A program made the translations under genes and the position numbers. A stretch of 64,000 nucleotides of DNA. It comes from Dyadobacter jiangsuensis (GTDB lineage: Bacteria; Bacteroidota; Bacteroidia; Cytophagales; Spirosomataceae). This document shows positions 27,275 to 36,014 of the stretch, one piece after another; the first letter of the stretch is position 1, and each line of letters opens with the position of its first letter. Location: contig NZ_PYAS01000006.1 of the NCBI RefSeq assembly GCF_003014695.1, forward strand, positions 372,001-436,000. The letters run 5' to 3'. The notes under the pieces were generated by a model. It made no database searches. It saw only the letters and a list, made by a program, of their open reading frames with translations, and was not told where the DNA came from.

Positions 27275-29653
27275 CTAGTCATTCCTTAATGACGCCGCGG
27301 GGTTAGCCATCGCTGCATGGATGGCTTTAAGTCCTACTGTCAGAAGCGTGATGAACAACATCATCGTGATCGTCAGGAAATGTACCCATAATGGAATACT
27401 GATCCGGTAGGCAAAATCCTCCAACCAATGCGACATGAAGTACCAGGCGACCGGCATCGCTATTACCCCTGAAACGAGCACCAGCACGACAAATTCCTTC
27501 GAAAGCATTCCGACAATACCCGCAGCCGAAGCACCCAATATTTTACGTATGCCAATTTCCTTCGTTCGCGTTTCGGTAGTAAACGTGATGAGCCCGAATA
27601 GCCCCATACAGGCAATGAAAATGGCCAGCACCGTAAACACCGAAAACATTCCCGAGAGCCGCATCTCGTTTTTGAATGTCTCATTGAAAGCATCGTCGAG
27701 GAAGTAATATTCGAAGGGCTTTTCCAGATCGTACTTTTTGAAAATACGTCCTATTGCTTTCACATTGGCCATCATATCGGCTTGCCCGTCCATTCGTACA
27801 TACATAATCCCGCGCGTTGCGCCCTGCATGCGAAGCATATTGGTGGTATCGCCCGCCACCGACAGCATCATCGCCTTACCGCCGTGCTGCACATTCGAAA
27901 AGTCGAAATTCTTTACAATCCCATCCAAAGTCAGCCCTTCTCTTATCTCCTGCCCCAGCGGATCGCCTTTGATACCCAGTTCGGTGATAGCCATCTCGTT
28001 CAGCAAGGTCTGATTACGGCCCGTGGTTACCGTGGGCGATGTTTTCCATTGAAGGCCTAAGGTCTCCACAAACTGGTCATCCACCACCATTTGCACTACC
28101 GAAATGTCCTTTTTGGTGATTTTGTTAGGGATAAAAAACATATTGTACCCTTTGAAAAGGCCGGCGTTCGCAAATGTGGCGTTGGATACACCGGCCTGCT
28201 GCCGCACCGCATTGCGGAACGGAATGTAGTTCGCGGCCATGGATGGTCCCACGGGAATGCTCAGCACTTGTTCCTTATTGAGTCCCAGTTCTTTCCGTTG
28301 CATAAAAGACAGCTGCTCCCGCACGATCAGGCTGGCAACGATCAGCGCCATAGAAACTGCAAATTGAAAAACGATGAAAACGCGCCGCACTCCTACCCCG
28401 CCGATACTGCCCGAAAACCGCCCTTTGATTACCTCCAGCGGTGCAAAACCCGATAACACAAATGCCGGATAACTTCCTGCCACCAATGCTGTCAGCGCAA
28501 GCAAACCGATCAGGAACGACAAAAAGGAGGGAGATACGACAAAGGAAGTATCGATGGTAAGCCCCAGCAGCGCATAAAATGGCTGGCTCAGGTAAAAGAC
28601 CATCAGGAGCCCCAGCACAAAAGCTACTGCACACACCATGGCCGATTCCATGTAAAACTGACGGCCCAGGCCGGCACGCGTAGCGCCAACCACCTTGCGT
28701 ACGCCCACCTCACGTGCACGCTGCGTAGCCCGGGCAGTAGTGAGGCTCATGTAGTTGAAAAGCGCCAGCATGAGAATCGCCATCGCAGCGACCGCGAAAA
28801 TCGGGATGAGCTTGCTGTTACCGCCGTCATTGAATGCACCGCCAAGATGCATTTCGGCGAGGTTTTCGAGCGTGTATTGAGGTTTCAGTCCAACTTGGCC
28901 TTCCTTCAATGCGTCAAGGCGATTGATACCTTGCGCTACCAACTCCTTTGATTCTCCGGCGTTCAGAAGCAGGTATACGTTAAATATCCCGCCGCCATTT
29001 TCCCAATTTTTACGGTTGGATTCGCCCAGCTTCGGATATGTGCCGCTTGAAATGACGAAATCAAAATCCAGCGAAGAATTGGACGGCGGGTCCTGAGCAA
29101 CGGCTGTAATCTGTATGAGGTGCTTGCCTTCATACAACAGCGCCTTTCCGATCACATTGGTGTTTCCAAAGTACTTCACCGCCGCACGCTCCGAAATTAC
29201 CATCGAAAAGGGCTTTTGCAATGCATCTCGGGCATTGCCTTTTTCCAGCGGGAAGCTAAAAACACTGAAAAAAGACGGATCGGCAAACATGATGTTCTTT
29301 TCCAGGATCGCTTCGTCTTTCCGCGCCGGGTCTGCCATGGCGGCATTCCTATACGTCGGTAAAACCCTGACGTAATCCGCCACCTTCGGTATTCCTTCCA
29401 GCAGTGCCGGGGCAAAACTGGCCGCAAAACTATTCATTTTGAATTCATTATCCGCCATTTTTACCTCCCCCAACACGCGGTAAATATCCTGATGCCTGCT
29501 ATGAAACCGGTCATAACTGTGCTCATGAACTACAAACATTAGTATGAGGGTAGAAACGCATATCCCGGCAGCCAGCCCAAGGATGTTGATCAGAGAGTAC
29601 GTTTTGTGCCGAAAAAGGTTTCGGGCGGCGATTTTGAGATAATTTTTGAGCAT
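27275..29653 (-). CDS. ABC transporter permease P11, MacB/FtsX family; single-gene unit
   Basis: 792 residues. The first coupling region is distinctive: NYMSLTTARATQRAREVGVRKVVG, where Tyr-Met-Ser replaces the usual Phe-Met-Asn. The second motif is TKEIGIRKILGAS. The C-terminus is NPAASLRND, the only array member not ending in SL[RK]xE or the close ALRSE and SLKGE forms. It has its own dyad and TGGTAC element upstream and is divergent from the DUF4143 ATPase gene. No sister in the window is evident; it is the most isolated permease by both sequence and context. Confidence 0.92.
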   Translation of the reverse strand: MLKNYLKIAARNLFRHKTYSLINILGLAAGICVSTLILMFVVHEHSYDRFHSRHQDIYRVLGEVKMADNEFKMNSFAASFAPALLEGIPKVADYVRVLPTYRNAAMADPARKDEAILEKNIMFADPSFFSVFSFPLEKGNARDALQKPFSMVISERAAVKYFGNTNVIGKALLYEGKHLIQITAVAQDPPSNSSLDFDFVISSGTYPKLGESNRKNWENGGGIFNVYLLLNAGESKELVAQGINRLDALKEGQVGLKPQYTLENLAEMHLGGAFNDGGNSKLIPIFAVAAMAILMLALFNYMSLTTARATQRAREVGVRKVVGATRAGLGRQFYMESAMVCAVAFVLGLLMVFYLSQPFYALLGLTIDTSFVVSPSFLSFLIGLLALTALVAGSYPAFVLSGFAPLEVIKGRFSGSIGGVGVRRVFIVFQFAVSMALIVASLIVREQLSFMQRKELGLNKEQVLSIPVGPSMAANYIPFRNAVRQQAGVSNATFANAGLFKGYNMFFIPNKITKKDISVVQMVVDDQFVETLGLQWKTSPTVTTGRNQTLLNEMAITELGIKGDPLGQEIREGLTLDGIVKNFDFSNVQHGGKAMMLSVAGDTTNMLRMQGATRGIMYVRMDGQADMMANVKAIGRIFKKYDLEKPFEYYFLDDAFNETFKNEMRLSGMFSVFTVLAIFIACMGLFGLITFTTETRTKEIGIRKILGASAAGIVGMLSKEFVVLVLVSGVIAMPVAWYFMSHWLEDFAYRISIPLWVHFLTITMMLFITLLTVGLKAIHAAMANPAASLRND

Positions 29654-29697
29654 AGAAACGATGAATCGAGGTTTGTTTGCTATCTAAATCAATACGT

Positions 29698-29713
29698 CAA
29701 CAAATCCGTACCA
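29698..29713 (-). promoter_or_regulatory. Sigma-54-like promoter candidate for P11
   Basis: Reads TGGTAC-GGATT-TGTTG: a canonical -24 half (TGGYAC) with a TTG displaced by one base in the -12 half. It is 60 bases from the P11 start and 44 bases below the dyad at 29757. Confidence 0.45.
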
Positions 29714-29756
29714 GAAACATAAAACACTCAATTCCAGATATTTACTATAAAATCAA

Positions 29757-29772
29757 TGTCCAAAACCGGACA
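29757..29772. promoter_or_regulatory. Dyad operator / upstream activator site c
   Basis: TGTCCA-AAAC-CGGACA. It lies in a divergent intergenic region, so it cannot be explained as part of a terminator. It is the shortest-spaced copy (44 bases to the P11 TGGTAC element). Confidence 0.6.
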
Positions 29773-29795
29773 CCAGTCTTATATTCCATCACTAT

Positions 29796-29834
29796 CAAAC
29801 AAAAGTGTTCGTTAGTAATGAACACTTTTGTTTG
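29796..29834. promoter_or_regulatory. Perfect 15-bp inverted repeat overlapping the DUF4143 ATPase promoter
   Basis: The arms CAAACAAAAGTGTTC and GAACACTTTTGTTTG flank a nine-base loop. The last four bases of the right arm (TTTG, 29831-29834) are the -33 element of the promoter for the ATPase gene. This is the expected geometry of a repressor site. Confidence 0.6.
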
Positions 29835-29861
29835 ATATTAAGATACAATACTGTATATTTG
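29831..29861 (+). promoter_or_regulatory. Bacteroidota-type promoter of the DUF4143 ATPase gene
   Basis: TTTG (29831-29834), a 19-base spacer and TATATTTG (29854-29861) match the Bacteroidota -33 TTTG / -7 TAnnTTTG consensus. The start codon follows only 6 bases after the -7 element, implying a leaderless or nearly leaderless mRNA. Confidence 0.6.
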
Positions 29862-29867
29862 AAGGAG

Positions 29868-31076
29868 ATGATATTAAAAAGCACCATAGCGAGTGTTGCG
29901 GAAGCACAAAAGGCTAACCTCTCAGTCCTTGAATTAGGGCTGACCAGAACCGCATTGAACAAGCTGCCGGATATCACCTCACACGCACTCATCGTTTCGG
30001 GTGTAAGGCGCTGCGGCAAAAGCACCCTGCTGCATCAATTGCTACGCGAAAAACATCCGGATGCGTTTTACCTGAACTTTGAAGACACAAGGCTATACGA
30101 TTTCGAACCTTCCGATTTCGTGCGCCTCGATAGTCTCGTGAAGGACATGGGGCAAACCGCTTTGTTCTTTGACGAAATCCAGATCGTCGAACGGTGGGAA
30201 ACGTACGTGCGGCAAAAGCTGGACGAGGGTTGCCAAATCATCATCACAGGCTCCAACGCCTCGCTGCTGAGCCGGGAACTCGGCACCAAACTCACCGGGC
30301 GCCAGATCACGAAGGAACTCTTCCCGTTTTCGTATACCGAGTTTTGCGCTTACAGAAACATTGCACCTTCCGCCGATGGGACGCGGGACTATATGGCAGC
30401 GGGCGGTTTCCCTGAATATGTCAAATCAGGGCTGGAAGAGATCATGCACCATTTGTTCGAAGACATTCTGATACGCGATATTGCCGTGCGTTATGGCGTG
30501 CGCGATGTGCGGACATTGCAACGGCTTGCATTGTACCTCGTTTCAAATGTAGGCAGGCTGATTACCGGTAACCGACTGAAAACGTTGTTTGAAGCGGGCT
30601 CTACGAGCACGATGATGGATTATCTTTCGTATTTTGAATACACCTACCTGTTCCATTTCGTACCGAAATTCAGCTACTCCCTGCGCAAGCAACTCATCAA
30701 CCCGCGCAAGGTCTACGCGATCGATACAGGCGTGGTGAATGCCAATTCAGGTTCATTTACCGATGATTTCGGAGCTGTATTCGAAAACCTGATTTTCCTG
30801 CATTTAAGAAGAAACTATAAGGAAATCTATTACTTCTCTGAAAAAAGCGAGTGCGACTTCGTGGTATCGGAGAAAGGCACTGTACGGCAAGTGATCCAGG
30901 TTTGCTATGATCTCAATCACGACAATATAGATCGGGAACTAAAAGGCCTTTTCGAAGCGATCGCCCACTTCGGATTAAAGGAAGGGACGCTGGTAACGTT
31001 CAACCAGGCCGACGAATTTGAGCGAGACGGTATGAAAGCCCGTGTCGTTCCCGCTCATCAATACCTCGCAGATTGA
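29868..31076 (+). CDS. AAA-family ATPase with C-terminal DUF4143 domain
   Basis: About 402 residues from the ATG at 29868. The open frame begins earlier, but that ATG lies inside the operator dyad. Visible: Walker A GVRRCGKST near 46-54, Walker B LFFDEIQ, sensor region GSNASLL, then a DUF4143 part ending in a possible restriction-nuclease-like fold (FENLIFLHLRR, ECDFVVSEKG, VIQVCYD). Proteins of this group are widespread in Bacteroidota; their function is poorly defined, and some are discussed as toxin- or defence-related. The gene is divergent from P11 and convergent with the TonB receptor across a shared terminator. It is monocistronic and probably autoregulated through the 15-bp inverted repeat. 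Confidence 0.88.
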   Translation: MILKSTIASVAEAQKANLSVLELGLTRTALNKLPDITSHALIVSGVRRCGKSTLLHQLLREKHPDAFYLNFEDTRLYDFEPSDFVRLDSLVKDMGQTALFFDEIQIVERWETYVRQKLDEGCQIIITGSNASLLSRELGTKLTGRQITKELFPFSYTEFCAYRNIAPSADGTRDYMAAGGFPEYVKSGLEEIMHHLFEDILIRDIAVRYGVRDVRTLQRLALYLVSNVGRLITGNRLKTLFEAGSTSTMMDYLSYFEYTYLFHFVPKFSYSLRKQLINPRKVYAIDTGVVNANSGSFTDDFGAVFENLIFLHLRRNYKEIYYFSEKSECDFVVSEKGTVRQVIQVCYDLNHDNIDRELKGLFEAIAHFGLKEGTLVTFNQADEFERDGMKARVVPAHQYLAD

Positions 31077-31107
31077 CAAACGCCGGGCTTTTCGGGCCCG
31101 GCGTTTG
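31077..31107. terminator. Bidirectional terminator between ATPase and TonB receptor genes
   Basis: A perfect 12-bp stem CAAACGCCGGGC / GCCCGGCGTTTG with a 7-base loop lies in the 34-base convergent gap. It starts right after the ATPase stop and ends 3 bases from the receptor stop. Confidence 0.85.
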
Positions 31108-31110
31108 TTA

Positions 31111-33582
31111 TCAGTTACCACCATTCTGCACGTCGTCGTTGCGAATGCCTCTTTTGTTCTTTTTAATATCTTTCAGTTTCCCAAACTTGTAATTCAGGCT
31201 AAAATTGAATGATCGGAAATAACTCCAACGATCGGTAAACTGATCGAAATCGGGACCGAAAGTCGAGTTGTGGAATCTCCTGAATTTCGTAAAAGGATTA
31301 CTCACCGCTGCCGAAAGCGACAGTTTATCCTTCACCACGTCCTTGCTCACGCTGAATGAGGTGCTTTGAATCGAATTGGTAGTGCCTTGCAGGTTCACGC
31401 CCGGCCCATTGGCGTTCAGGTTGGCATTCACGCGCCAGTCTTTCGGCAGCTTGTAGCCTGTTGAAAGAGAAAACTGGTACATTACCCCGCTGTTGGTCGT
31501 CTCGACTCCATTCACCATGCCGGTTACTTTGCCATGCGCGATCCGGAGATTGGTACTGAAATTCCACTTTTTCGTAATTGGATAATTGGCATTCAGGTTA
31601 CCGCTGATAAGCCGTGCACGGCCCGTATTGCCATAAGAAGTGCGTGTAATCTGTGTTTCAGGGTTGTAAACGGCGATCTGGAAAATCAGGTCCTTGAAAT
31701 GCGTGTAACCCACACCGAAATTGATATTACCCTTCTTTGCCTTATTATAGCTCAGTTGCAAATCGTTCACATAAGCTGGGCGCAGGTCGGGGTTACCGGT
31801 GCGTTCGAAGCTCGGGTTGGACCGGTCAACGAACGGATTGAGTTGCCAGATGCCCGGCCGCTGAATGCGCTGGGTGAATCCGAAGTTGATTCCCGCATTA
31901 TTTTTCAGTTTTCGGTTAACCGAAACCGAGGGGATGAAGTTGAAGTAATTCTGCTTCACTTTCGAATCCGTGGAGATAAAATCCGCGTCGATGATCGTCT
32001 GCTCTACACGTGCGCCCGCCTTCAGGCCCCAGTTTTTGAAATTATACTGATACGTATTGTAAGCGCCAAATACCTTTTGCGTGTTGTTGTATTTGTTGCT
32101 CATAGCCGCGTCCAGGTCATAGGAATGCGTTTCCGGATCGAAAACTAAATACCGGAAATCACTCTTGTTGTCACGCATGATACCTTTCAAACCCGCTTCG
32201 ATATTCAGCTTTTTGACCGGGTAAACCAGATCGACCTGGAATGTCTGCTCCGAAAAGCTTTGGTCGTTGACTTGCCGGTAGTCGGGGCGGGTATAATTGA
32301 TGCGATCGGAGATGCTGATATTGCCATTTTGCTTGTTATCGTAGCCATAATAGCGATAAGAAAAGGTCAGCATGCGATTTTTATTAGATTTGAAACCCTT
32401 CTGGTAGTTCACTGCCGCATCCCGGCCATTCCCGCGATCAGAAGCATTGCTGCCGACATTGTAGCGTTCAAGGATTTCCTCACCCGCATTCAGCAGCGAC
32501 GCCTGATAGCCATTCTGACGATTCCGGCCGCCATTTACATTCAGCTGAGCACTCAGCAAGTTAAGCGTGTCCACTTCATACGTGATCTCGTAACCGATGT
32601 AGCCATTCTTGTTATTTATCTCTGTCCAGCCGCGCTGATCGAGCTCCGTAGGATTGGCCCCCGTGGTCGTGCGGTTCGTGATCGATTGGGTAGCCGGGTT
32701 TTTGTATTGGTTCAACCCCGCGTTCAGCGACATTCCGATCTTCCCGAGCTGGGCCGAGAGCGAGCCACCGACTCCCGGTCCGCCCGTCGGGAAGCGTTCA
32801 CTGATATTGAGCGTTCCATTATAGCCGTTATCGATTTTTTTGTTGGTAATGATGTTGATAATTCCCGCCAGACCTTCCGCATCATATTTCGCAGGCGGCG
32901 TGGTGATCACCTCGATCCGCACGATGGACGATGCCGGCATACTCCGCAGCACATCCTTATAACTCCGCTCGACCATGCTCGACGGCTTGCCGTTGATCAG
33001 GATCTTGAAATCGGTATTGCCTTTGAGGGAAATGTTATCCTCGGCGTCCAGCGACAGGTACGGCACCTTGCGTATCATTTCGAGCACACTGTATACTTTG
33101 CTTTCGGGGTCGGCTTCGAGGTCGTAACTGATCCTGTCGACCTCCTGTTTCACAATCGGTTTCAACGCGGTAACCGTCACTTCTTTGAGCCCAACGGCCT
33201 GCTGGCTGATCGTGATATTCCCCAAATCGACGCTCCGGCGCGTGCTGTCAGTCAGATCCACGTCGATCGTCCTGTTTTTGTACCCTACCCCAACCAGCAC
33301 CAGCGTATACTTCATCGGTTTCAGGTTTTGAAATGCAAATGAACCGTCGGCCTTTGAAAAATCGGCCTTCACCGCGGTCGTTTTATCTTTCATCAGGTTA
33401 ACGGTGATAAAATCCAGCACCTTACCGGTTGCCGAGTCAGCTACAACGCCTTTGATACTCCCTGCGGCAGGCGCCCCTGCGGCAGGCGTTCCTGGCGTGG
33501 GGGCAACTTGTGCCAATGAGTCCTGGCAGCAGATCAATCCCGGGATGAGGATCGACATGAGTAGTTGGAATAATGTTTTCAT
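31111..33582 (-). CDS. TonB-dependent outer-membrane receptor-like beta-barrel protein
   Basis: About 823 residues from the ATG at 33582, which opens the signal peptide MKTLFQLLMSILIPGLICCQ; an ATG five codons upstream is possible. Order: signal peptide; an Ala/Pro/Gly-rich linker (about 30-46); a carboxypeptidase-like regulatory domain (GSIKGVVADSATGKVLDFITV to about 135); a plug domain with ILINGKPS and IEVITTPPAKYDAEGLAGIINI; then a C-terminal barrel. This is the outer-membrane beta-barrel family without a neighbouring SusD, so it is probably not a glycan SusCD pair. The ligand is unknown. The gene is a separate unit with its own promoter. Confidence 0.85.
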   Translation of the reverse strand: MKTLFQLLMSILIPGLICCQDSLAQVAPTPGTPAAGAPAAGSIKGVVADSATGKVLDFITVNLMKDKTTAVKADFSKADGSFAFQNLKPMKYTLVLVGVGYKNRTIDVDLTDSTRRSVDLGNITISQQAVGLKEVTVTALKPIVKQEVDRISYDLEADPESKVYSVLEMIRKVPYLSLDAEDNISLKGNTDFKILINGKPSSMVERSYKDVLRSMPASSIVRIEVITTPPAKYDAEGLAGIINIITNKKIDNGYNGTLNISERFPTGGPGVGGSLSAQLGKIGMSLNAGLNQYKNPATQSITNRTTTGANPTELDQRGWTEINNKNGYIGYEITYEVDTLNLLSAQLNVNGGRNRQNGYQASLLNAGEEILERYNVGSNASDRGNGRDAAVNYQKGFKSNKNRMLTFSYRYYGYDNKQNGNISISDRINYTRPDYRQVNDQSFSEQTFQVDLVYPVKKLNIEAGLKGIMRDNKSDFRYLVFDPETHSYDLDAAMSNKYNNTQKVFGAYNTYQYNFKNWGLKAGARVEQTIIDADFISTDSKVKQNYFNFIPSVSVNRKLKNNAGINFGFTQRIQRPGIWQLNPFVDRSNPSFERTGNPDLRPAYVNDLQLSYNKAKKGNINFGVGYTHFKDLIFQIAVYNPETQITRTSYGNTGRARLISGNLNANYPITKKWNFSTNLRIAHGKVTGMVNGVETTNSGVMYQFSLSTGYKLPKDWRVNANLNANGPGVNLQGTTNSIQSTSFSVSKDVVKDKLSLSAAVSNPFTKFRRFHNSTFGPDFDQFTDRWSYFRSFNFSLNYKFGKLKDIKKNKRGIRNDDVQNGGN

Positions 33583-33735
33583 GGAGAAAAATTTCATGGC
33601 TAATAAATTTTGGAACGGGCATAGGAATTCCGATAAGAGATTTTCGGCTCTTTCAGACAGTGATCAGTGTATCAATCAATTACATTTCAATACTCAATTG
33701 ACACACCCATACAGACTAACCTAAATTTGACATTA

Positions 33736-33767
33736 CAAATGTATTGGAAGGTACTTTGTGATGCAAG
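33736..33767 (-). promoter_or_regulatory. Bacteroidota-type promoter candidate for the TonB receptor
   Basis: On the minus strand CTTG, a 20-base spacer and TACATTTG fit the -33/-7 consensus. They lie about 155 bases above the start. The remainder of the 256-base gap (33583-33838) shows no gene. Confidence 0.45.
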
Positions 33768-33838
33768 GTACTAGGCCTGATTTTTCGGATTAAGTGATGA
33801 GCGGCGGAATAGCATGGTTGATTGGCGAGCGTTGGACT

Positions 33839-34180
33839 CTACTCGCTAATTCTGGTTTTGTTCAAACTTCTTTCGATTAAAAAATTGAGGATCAGGCTAA
33901 GCCCCCCGAAGAGAAATATCATGGCAAGATAGGCTACCCCTTTGCTGAAATCGTACGTTTTGTCCAGCCAGTTACCCAGCAAAATACCGAGTGCAATACC
34001 CACAAAAAGCATCCCGAATTTCAGCGTAGGATAATACGCCTGGTTCTTATCCGTAAAAATGGAAGCATCGGCGCCCTTCTCGATCAGCGCTATACGTTCG
34101 CGATGGCGCGTCATCAGGAACACGTAAACAATTCCAAAGATGCCCAGAAAAGCTGCAACAGAAACAAGTACGGCATTCAT
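33839..34180 (-). CDS. DUF6249-like small integral membrane protein
   Basis: 113 residues with three predicted TM helices (about 4-22, 54-72, 80-101). A charged segment RHRERIALIEKGADASIF after TM1 is the hallmark of the DUF6249 family, of unknown role. It is divergent from the sigma factor gene, with an inverted repeat between them. In Bacteroidota such genes often neighbour ECF sigma/anti-sigma genes, which supports co-regulation but not a specific function. Confidence 0.8.
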   Translation of the reverse strand: MNAVLVSVAAFLGIFGIVYVFLMTRHRERIALIEKGADASIFTDKNQAYYPTLKFGMLFVGIALGILLGNWLDKTYDFSKGVAYLAMIFLFGGLSLILNFLIERSLNKTRISE

Positions 34181-34230
34181 GACTAAAAGATGGTTAAATT
34201 TCGAATGTTACCCATTGGACAGCCGTCCTG

Positions 34231-34302
34231 CATGTCCGGTTACAGTTTTGGGCGAAAAAAATTTACACAAAAGAATTTTACCGAAAAATTGTAACCGGCA
34301 TG
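34231..34302. promoter_or_regulatory. Long-range inverted repeat upstream of the sigma factor gene
   Basis: CATGTCCGGTTACA (34231-34244) and TGTAACCGGCATG (34290-34302) are inverted copies about 45 bases apart in the 138-base divergent region. They could be two operator half-sites or a hairpin in the sigma factor leader. Confidence 0.5.
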
Positions 34303-34342
34303 CTTTCCACGCGGTCATATGGGCACGCGAGCCATGAAATGC

Positions 34343-34894
34343 ATGAAAAACCAGGACGACCGGATTTATATTGAAAACGTAAAGCAGGGGAACCTGGCTT
34401 CGTATACTTATCTGGTCGAGAAGTATCAAAACATGGCTTTTACCATTGCGAAAAAAATCCTGTCCAATACCCAGGACGCCGAGGATGCGGCGCAGGAAAG
34501 CTTCGTGAAAGCCTACATGCAAATCAGCAGTTTTGAAGGGAAATCTAAATTCTCCACCTGGCTATACACAATCGTATATCGAACGGCCGTCTCGAAATTG
34601 CAGCAACCAAAGCTCGCGCTGCAAAGTATTGACGACGATCTGGAAGAAAATTACCATTATTCATACAGCCCGCCGCCTTTCGAAGTCTTGCAGGCGCGCG
34701 AGCGTGAGCAGTTTGTGAAAGACGCGATCAACCGGTTGCCGAAGCTCGAAGCATTGGTGATCACTTTGTATTATCTGAATGAAAGCACGATTGAAGAGAT
34801 CGAACAGATAACCGGACTCACGACCAGCAACGTGAAAATCAAACTGTTCCGGGCACGGAAAGTATTGGGCAAAGAATTGCAGTTTTTGTTATAA
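34343..34894 (+). CDS. ECF-type RNA polymerase sigma factor
   Basis: 183 residues from MKNQDDRIYIENV. ATGs at 34319 and 34334 are also in frame, but this start matches the usual length of the family. Region 2 is clear (ASYTYLVEKYQNMAFTIAKKIL, DAEDAAQESFVKAY, KFSTWLYTIVYRTA), followed by an acidic/aromatic linker and region 4 (AINRLPKLEALVITLYYLNESTIEEIEQITGL, NVKIKLFRARKVL). It is followed after 10 bases by the gene for a one-TM protein that is probably its anti-sigma factor. There is no FecR-type neighbour, so it is not an iron-type SusC-linked ECF. Confidence 0.9.
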   Translation: MKNQDDRIYIENVKQGNLASYTYLVEKYQNMAFTIAKKILSNTQDAEDAAQESFVKAYMQISSFEGKSKFSTWLYTIVYRTAVSKLQQPKLALQSIDDDLEENYHYSYSPPPFEVLQAREREQFVKDAINRLPKLEALVITLYYLNESTIEEIEQITGLTTSNVKIKLFRARKVLGKELQFLL

Positions 34895-34904
34895 TGCAGG
34901 AATT

Positions 34905-35399
34905 ATGGAGCAGCAAGACGACAAACAGGAAGCGCATTTCAAAAAACTGATCGGCGAAGCAGGTACCGACGCACCTTCGGACGGATTCACGCGGGCGGTC
35001 ATGCAGCGTGTACACGAAGAAGCCGCATTCCGTACTCTGGTACAGCACGATGCCATAGAAGCCCCATCCCAGGCTTTCAGTAATAGCATTATCGCGCAAA
35101 TTCAAGCCACTCAAACAGCCGTTAAACCGAAACCGATAATTGCGCGGTATGCATGGTATTGGATCGCCGCAGCATGGGCAGCACTGATTGTCGCCTCCTT
35201 CTTTGTGCCGGGCAACGAGCAGTCCGAGGTTTGGGCCAGAGTGAATGGCATGATGGTGTCGAATCAGGTTTTCATTCAAAAATTCTCCGCCATTCCACAA
35301 CCCGTTTTACTCACGATTATCGGGTTATCCAGCCTCATCATGTTGGATTATTTCCTTCGAAACAAGTGGTTGCTCATCAATAAAACGGCCAGATCCTGA
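34905..35399 (+). CDS. Putative membrane anti-sigma factor
   Basis: 164 residues. A soluble charged N-terminal part (about 1-85) contains two short repeats, DAPSDGFTRAVMQRV and EAPSQAFSNSIIAQI, spaced about 40 residues apart. Two TM helices follow (about 88-104 and 137-156) and a short basic tail. No zinc-binding HxxxCxxC anti-sigma motif is present. The anti-sigma role is inferred from the 10-base spacing after the sigma factor gene and the cytoplasmic-domain-plus-TM layout. Confidence 0.65.
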   Translation: MEQQDDKQEAHFKKLIGEAGTDAPSDGFTRAVMQRVHEEAAFRTLVQHDAIEAPSQAFSNSIIAQIQATQTAVKPKPIIARYAWYWIAAAWAALIVASFFVPGNEQSEVWARVNGMMVSNQVFIQKFSAIPQPVLLTIIGLSSLIMLDYFLRNKWLLINKTARS

Positions 35400-35409
35400 G
35401 ATCCGGCCG
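35386..35409 (-). terminator. Terminator of the LTxxQ-like gene, convergent region
   Basis: The stem CGGCC-A-GATC / GATC-CGGCCG has a 4-base loop and is followed on the minus strand by TTTTATT. It overlaps the end of the putative anti-sigma gene and probably serves both converging transcripts. Confidence 0.6.
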
Positions 35410-35436
35410 CTCGTTCATGGCTATATTTTCAATTGA

Positions 35437-35808
35437 CTATCCTCTGCGGTTGTAGCGGCTATCGAAACGGTGCTGATAAGCGAACAAACGTTGGCGTTGT
35501 GCGGGTGTGAGCACGGCCAGGATTTCTTTCTGCTTCTCTTCTTCCAGTCTCTTCATGCTCTGGTAGGTATGGTATCTCTGGCTTCTGCCGGTCAAACGAT
35601 CGTATTTGTTTTCGATCTTTTTGATCTGGTTTTCCTGCTTGCGGCTCAGCTTCACGATCTCGTCCAGTTTATTGATCTTGAACTCCTCAGCAGCATTGTC
35701 GGCGCGGGCGTCGATCACGACGGGATTGGGTCTGTTATATCGCTGAGCGAAAGAATTCCCAGCAGTGAAAGTAACTATTGCAGCGATGGCGAAAATGATC
35801 TTTTTCAT
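35437..35808 (-). CDS. Periplasmic LTxxQ-like (Spy/CpxP-type) protein
   Basis: 123 residues. Signal peptide MKKIIFAIAAIVTFTAGNSFAQ, then an all-helical, highly charged mature part rich in Lys/Glu/Gln/Arg. The motif AVLTPAQRQRLFAYQ near the C-terminus resembles the LTxxQ motif of Spy/CpxP periplasmic chaperones and metal-responsive relatives. Neighbouring ECF sigma genes are consistent with an envelope-stress set. The match rests on one short motif, so the family call is tentative. Confidence 0.65.
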   Translation of the reverse strand: MKKIIFAIAAIVTFTAGNSFAQRYNRPNPVVIDARADNAAEEFKINKLDEIVKLSRKQENQIKKIENKYDRLTGRSQRYHTYQSMKRLEEEKQKEILAVLTPAQRQRLFAYQHRFDSRYNRRG

Positions 35809-35961
35809 GGTTTCCAGTGGTTAAATTGTTTGTTTATGTCTTTTAGAGGCACATTCCTCTCCTAAGTTTAACGCACCGGAAACACAATCTGCGAAATGTC
35901 ACTGCTGGTAGATGATAGCTGGTTTTCGATCGACGAATGGGGCGCCGCCTGCTGGATAGAA

Positions 35962-35992
35962 TTGCTAAAACTTTCCTTTGTTTTTAAATTTG
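35962..35992 (+). promoter_or_regulatory. Bacteroidota-type promoter of the VapBC operon
   Basis: TTG (35962-35964), a 20-base spacer and TAAATTTG (35985-35992). The antitoxin ATG follows 22 bases later. The rest of the 206-base gap (35809-36014) contains no gene I can see. Confidence 0.55.
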
Positions 35993-36014
35993 GATAAGGT
36001 CAAATTCAAAAAAT

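Noticed and set aside
29805..29867. An upstream ATG extending the DUF4143 ATPase by 21 residues
   Set aside because: That start lies inside the palindromic operator and upstream of the -7 element, so it would not be on the mRNA.
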